Assembly: GCA_022578965.1 (NCBI GenBank)
Contig: MU400509.1
Coordinates: forward strand, 372,001 to 436,000
Reading direction: 5' to 3'
Length of the DNA: 64,000 nucleotides
From: Xylaria sp. FL1777
Taxonomy: Eukaryota; Ascomycota; Sordariomycetes; Xylariales; Xylariaceae
The translations under genes and the position numbers were made by a program. Shown here piece after piece: positions 62,401-64,000 of this stretch (the first letter of the stretch is position 1; the number at the start of each line of letters is the position of its first letter). Below the pieces are notes generated by a model that was not told where the DNA came from, searched no databases, and worked only from the letters and a program-made list of their open reading frames with translations.

Positions 62401-64000
62401 GGGTAGTGGTCAAGCGTTTGCCTTTGGTGTTACCCATCGCAGTAGCGTATGCGTATGTAGGAAGTACCTGGCTAGGTTTGCGAGTCGTCTCCCCCGTGTA
62501 ATCTTGGTTATCAGAATAGTGTGACAAAATAATGAGGTAAAAGCTAGCGTTCTTTATCAGGTCCGCGACTGTGTTTCGGTGGCCACCGTCCGCGCTCTAC
62601 TGCGTGTGCAGTGCGTGATTATGATTGGGGTGTTTTCTGGAGCGTAGCACGCACACCCTCGTAGGACCGTCATGTTCCATTGCCCTGGAAAATAGTGCAG
62701 AGACGAGGTGGTCGCAGATACTAAAGTCCGTATTCCGACTTGTCTGTCCACCGTCCGCTTCTGTGTGTACGACCACACAGCTACCCAGTCAGGATGATCC
62801 GAAGACTTTCTCGCTCGAAGCTAGCCCTTCGGCGCAAGACGAGAACTTGTACTGCGTACATAAACCATGTTCATGGAATATATCCTTCACACGTGTATAC
62901 GTAAATCGCACTGGATAGGCTCTGGATCGTCTGCCCGCTAGGGCAAGGCGAAGCAAGGAAAATTACAAGATCGACCAACAACACAATTCGGTGGTTGATC
63001 AAGCCGAGGCGCCTAAGAAACAGGATGCTTACAGTTAGACCAGGTCCACAATCGACCCGCACTTTACCGGTCTTATCAGCTTAGCTCAATCAAGGCCTAA
63101 CCGAGCACGCACTAGTGCGCAGAATGTTCCAGCGAATAAGATCGGCCAACGGCGGCGGGAGCCCAACAGAGCTGGTTAGCGGGTACTGACATGTCCGGCA
63201 TAAGCCCTGGACGTTGCCCTGAAGAGTGTAGCCGCACAGCGTTTACACTGCCTGTGTATGTAGATACACCACCACCACATACCTTAGCTCGTTTCTATGC
63301 ATGCTTCTCCAGCCCTTCTAGCGTTCACCGCCAAGAGAATCTGTACCTCGCGCCCAGGTACTCCAAGGTACCCCCCCACTCGGTGGCTTGAGCCACCCAA
63401 ACAACTGCTGTTGCTACCTAACATGTGGCTTCGGCAATGCGGGGGTCAAGAGCCCCGCCCTTAGTCCTGTTCTTATGAATTGTGAATTTCATAACCTTGA
63501 CAGGGATTTACTGCAGTGCATTTGCAAACAAATGTAGATATTTTGGGGGGAGGGGGGGGATTTAGGCGTTTAGTTGGTTATCTTCTTTTTGTCATTTTTA
63601 CGAGAGATCAATGCAAGTTATTACTATTGCTAGGTACATACGCTAGGTTGCCATTACGACCTGGAAGTACCTACTGCGTAGTGTACCGCGGGAGGCCTTC
63701 GAGGGATCTGATAACATTACTGCGTACATATCGATAGTAAAAACAAGCTCTTGAGTCTATTCAACTCCTGGTCCCTCGCAGCTGTAACCCAAATACCCGA
63801 GTTCTATGCGTACGCAGTATGGCCCAAGAATGCGTTGCGCTTGCATGTGCCAGTCATATGTATGTCTGTCTGCATGTGCATGGCGCCATGGAGTGAATTA
63901 CAGTGAAGGGGAGCTGACGCCATTAGCGATAGCGTAGAACATGGTAGACATAAGTATAGGTAGTGTAGAATAAATATGCAGGCAACATACCCCACGTTAA

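Larger units (their letters stand above)
53448..64000. other. Gene-poor region, no convincing gene
   Basis: About 10.5 kb in which no frame shows recognisable domains, coherent splicing or extended coding composition; the longest frames (for example 56539-57147 minus) look like chance. Simple sequence present: ATATATATATAT (about 54582-54594), poly-T/poly-A foldback (58100-58125), ACGTG and CCTTG repeats (59424-59481), and a G-rich run (63543-63560). A TACTGCGTA-type motif recurs. It may be upstream regulatory DNA or hold non-coding transcripts. Confidence 0.5.

Overview
The window is nuclear DNA of a filamentous ascomycete (Pezizomycotina, most likely a Sordariomycete). The signs are short introns of about 50-100 bp with GTRNGT donors and CTAAC-type branch points, compact genes with single-gene promoters, and fungal-specific families (KRE2/MNT1 mannosyltransferase, Cut12, Pet127, CPC-3/GCN2, Spo12). 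No prokaryotic operons, CRISPR arrays or complete autonomous transposons were seen. Exon joins were worked out by hand from splice sites, and every join given keeps the reading frame.

Layout. 0-32 kb is an ordinary, gene-dense, conserved housekeeping block: a partial gene at the left edge, a GT15 mannosyltransferase, WDR83/MORG1, a DUF7730-like protein, Pet127, an unrecognised protein, GCN2/CPC-3, Cut12, UreF, Cwc2, an acyl-CoA dehydrogenase, a Spo12-like protein, DRG2/Rbg2 and a Gfo/Idh/MocA oxidoreductase. Its only mobile element is a 310-bp foldback MITE at 25.9-26.2 kb.

32-43 kb is an accessory island: AT-rich sequence, decayed coding fragments, an ankyrin-like pseudogene split by a second MITE, and an intact eight-exon gene for a large NLR-like protein of 1898 aa. 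That protein joins an alpha/beta-hydrolase-like domain lacking the usual serine, a NACHT-type NTPase, a very long ankyrin array and a C-terminal ZZ zinc finger. Proteins of this general kind act in fungal non-self recognition and heterokaryon incompatibility. This is the most interesting locus in the window.

43-52 kb holds a DapA-family aldolase, a Tda3-like FAD oxidoreductase, a decayed GMC-oxidoreductase fragment and a four-exon glutathione peroxidase. 52-64 kb is almost a gene desert: about 11.8 kb with no convincing intact gene, simple repeats, one decayed open frame, and a recurring short motif (TACTGCGTA or its complement).

Functional links are loose, as expected in a eukaryote. GCN2 and DRG2/Rbg2 both belong to the Gcn1-centred translational control circuit, and a Gcn4/CPC1-type site (TGACTCA) lies in the promoter shared by GCN2 and cut12. 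Family names come from recognising motifs by eye; no database search was run.
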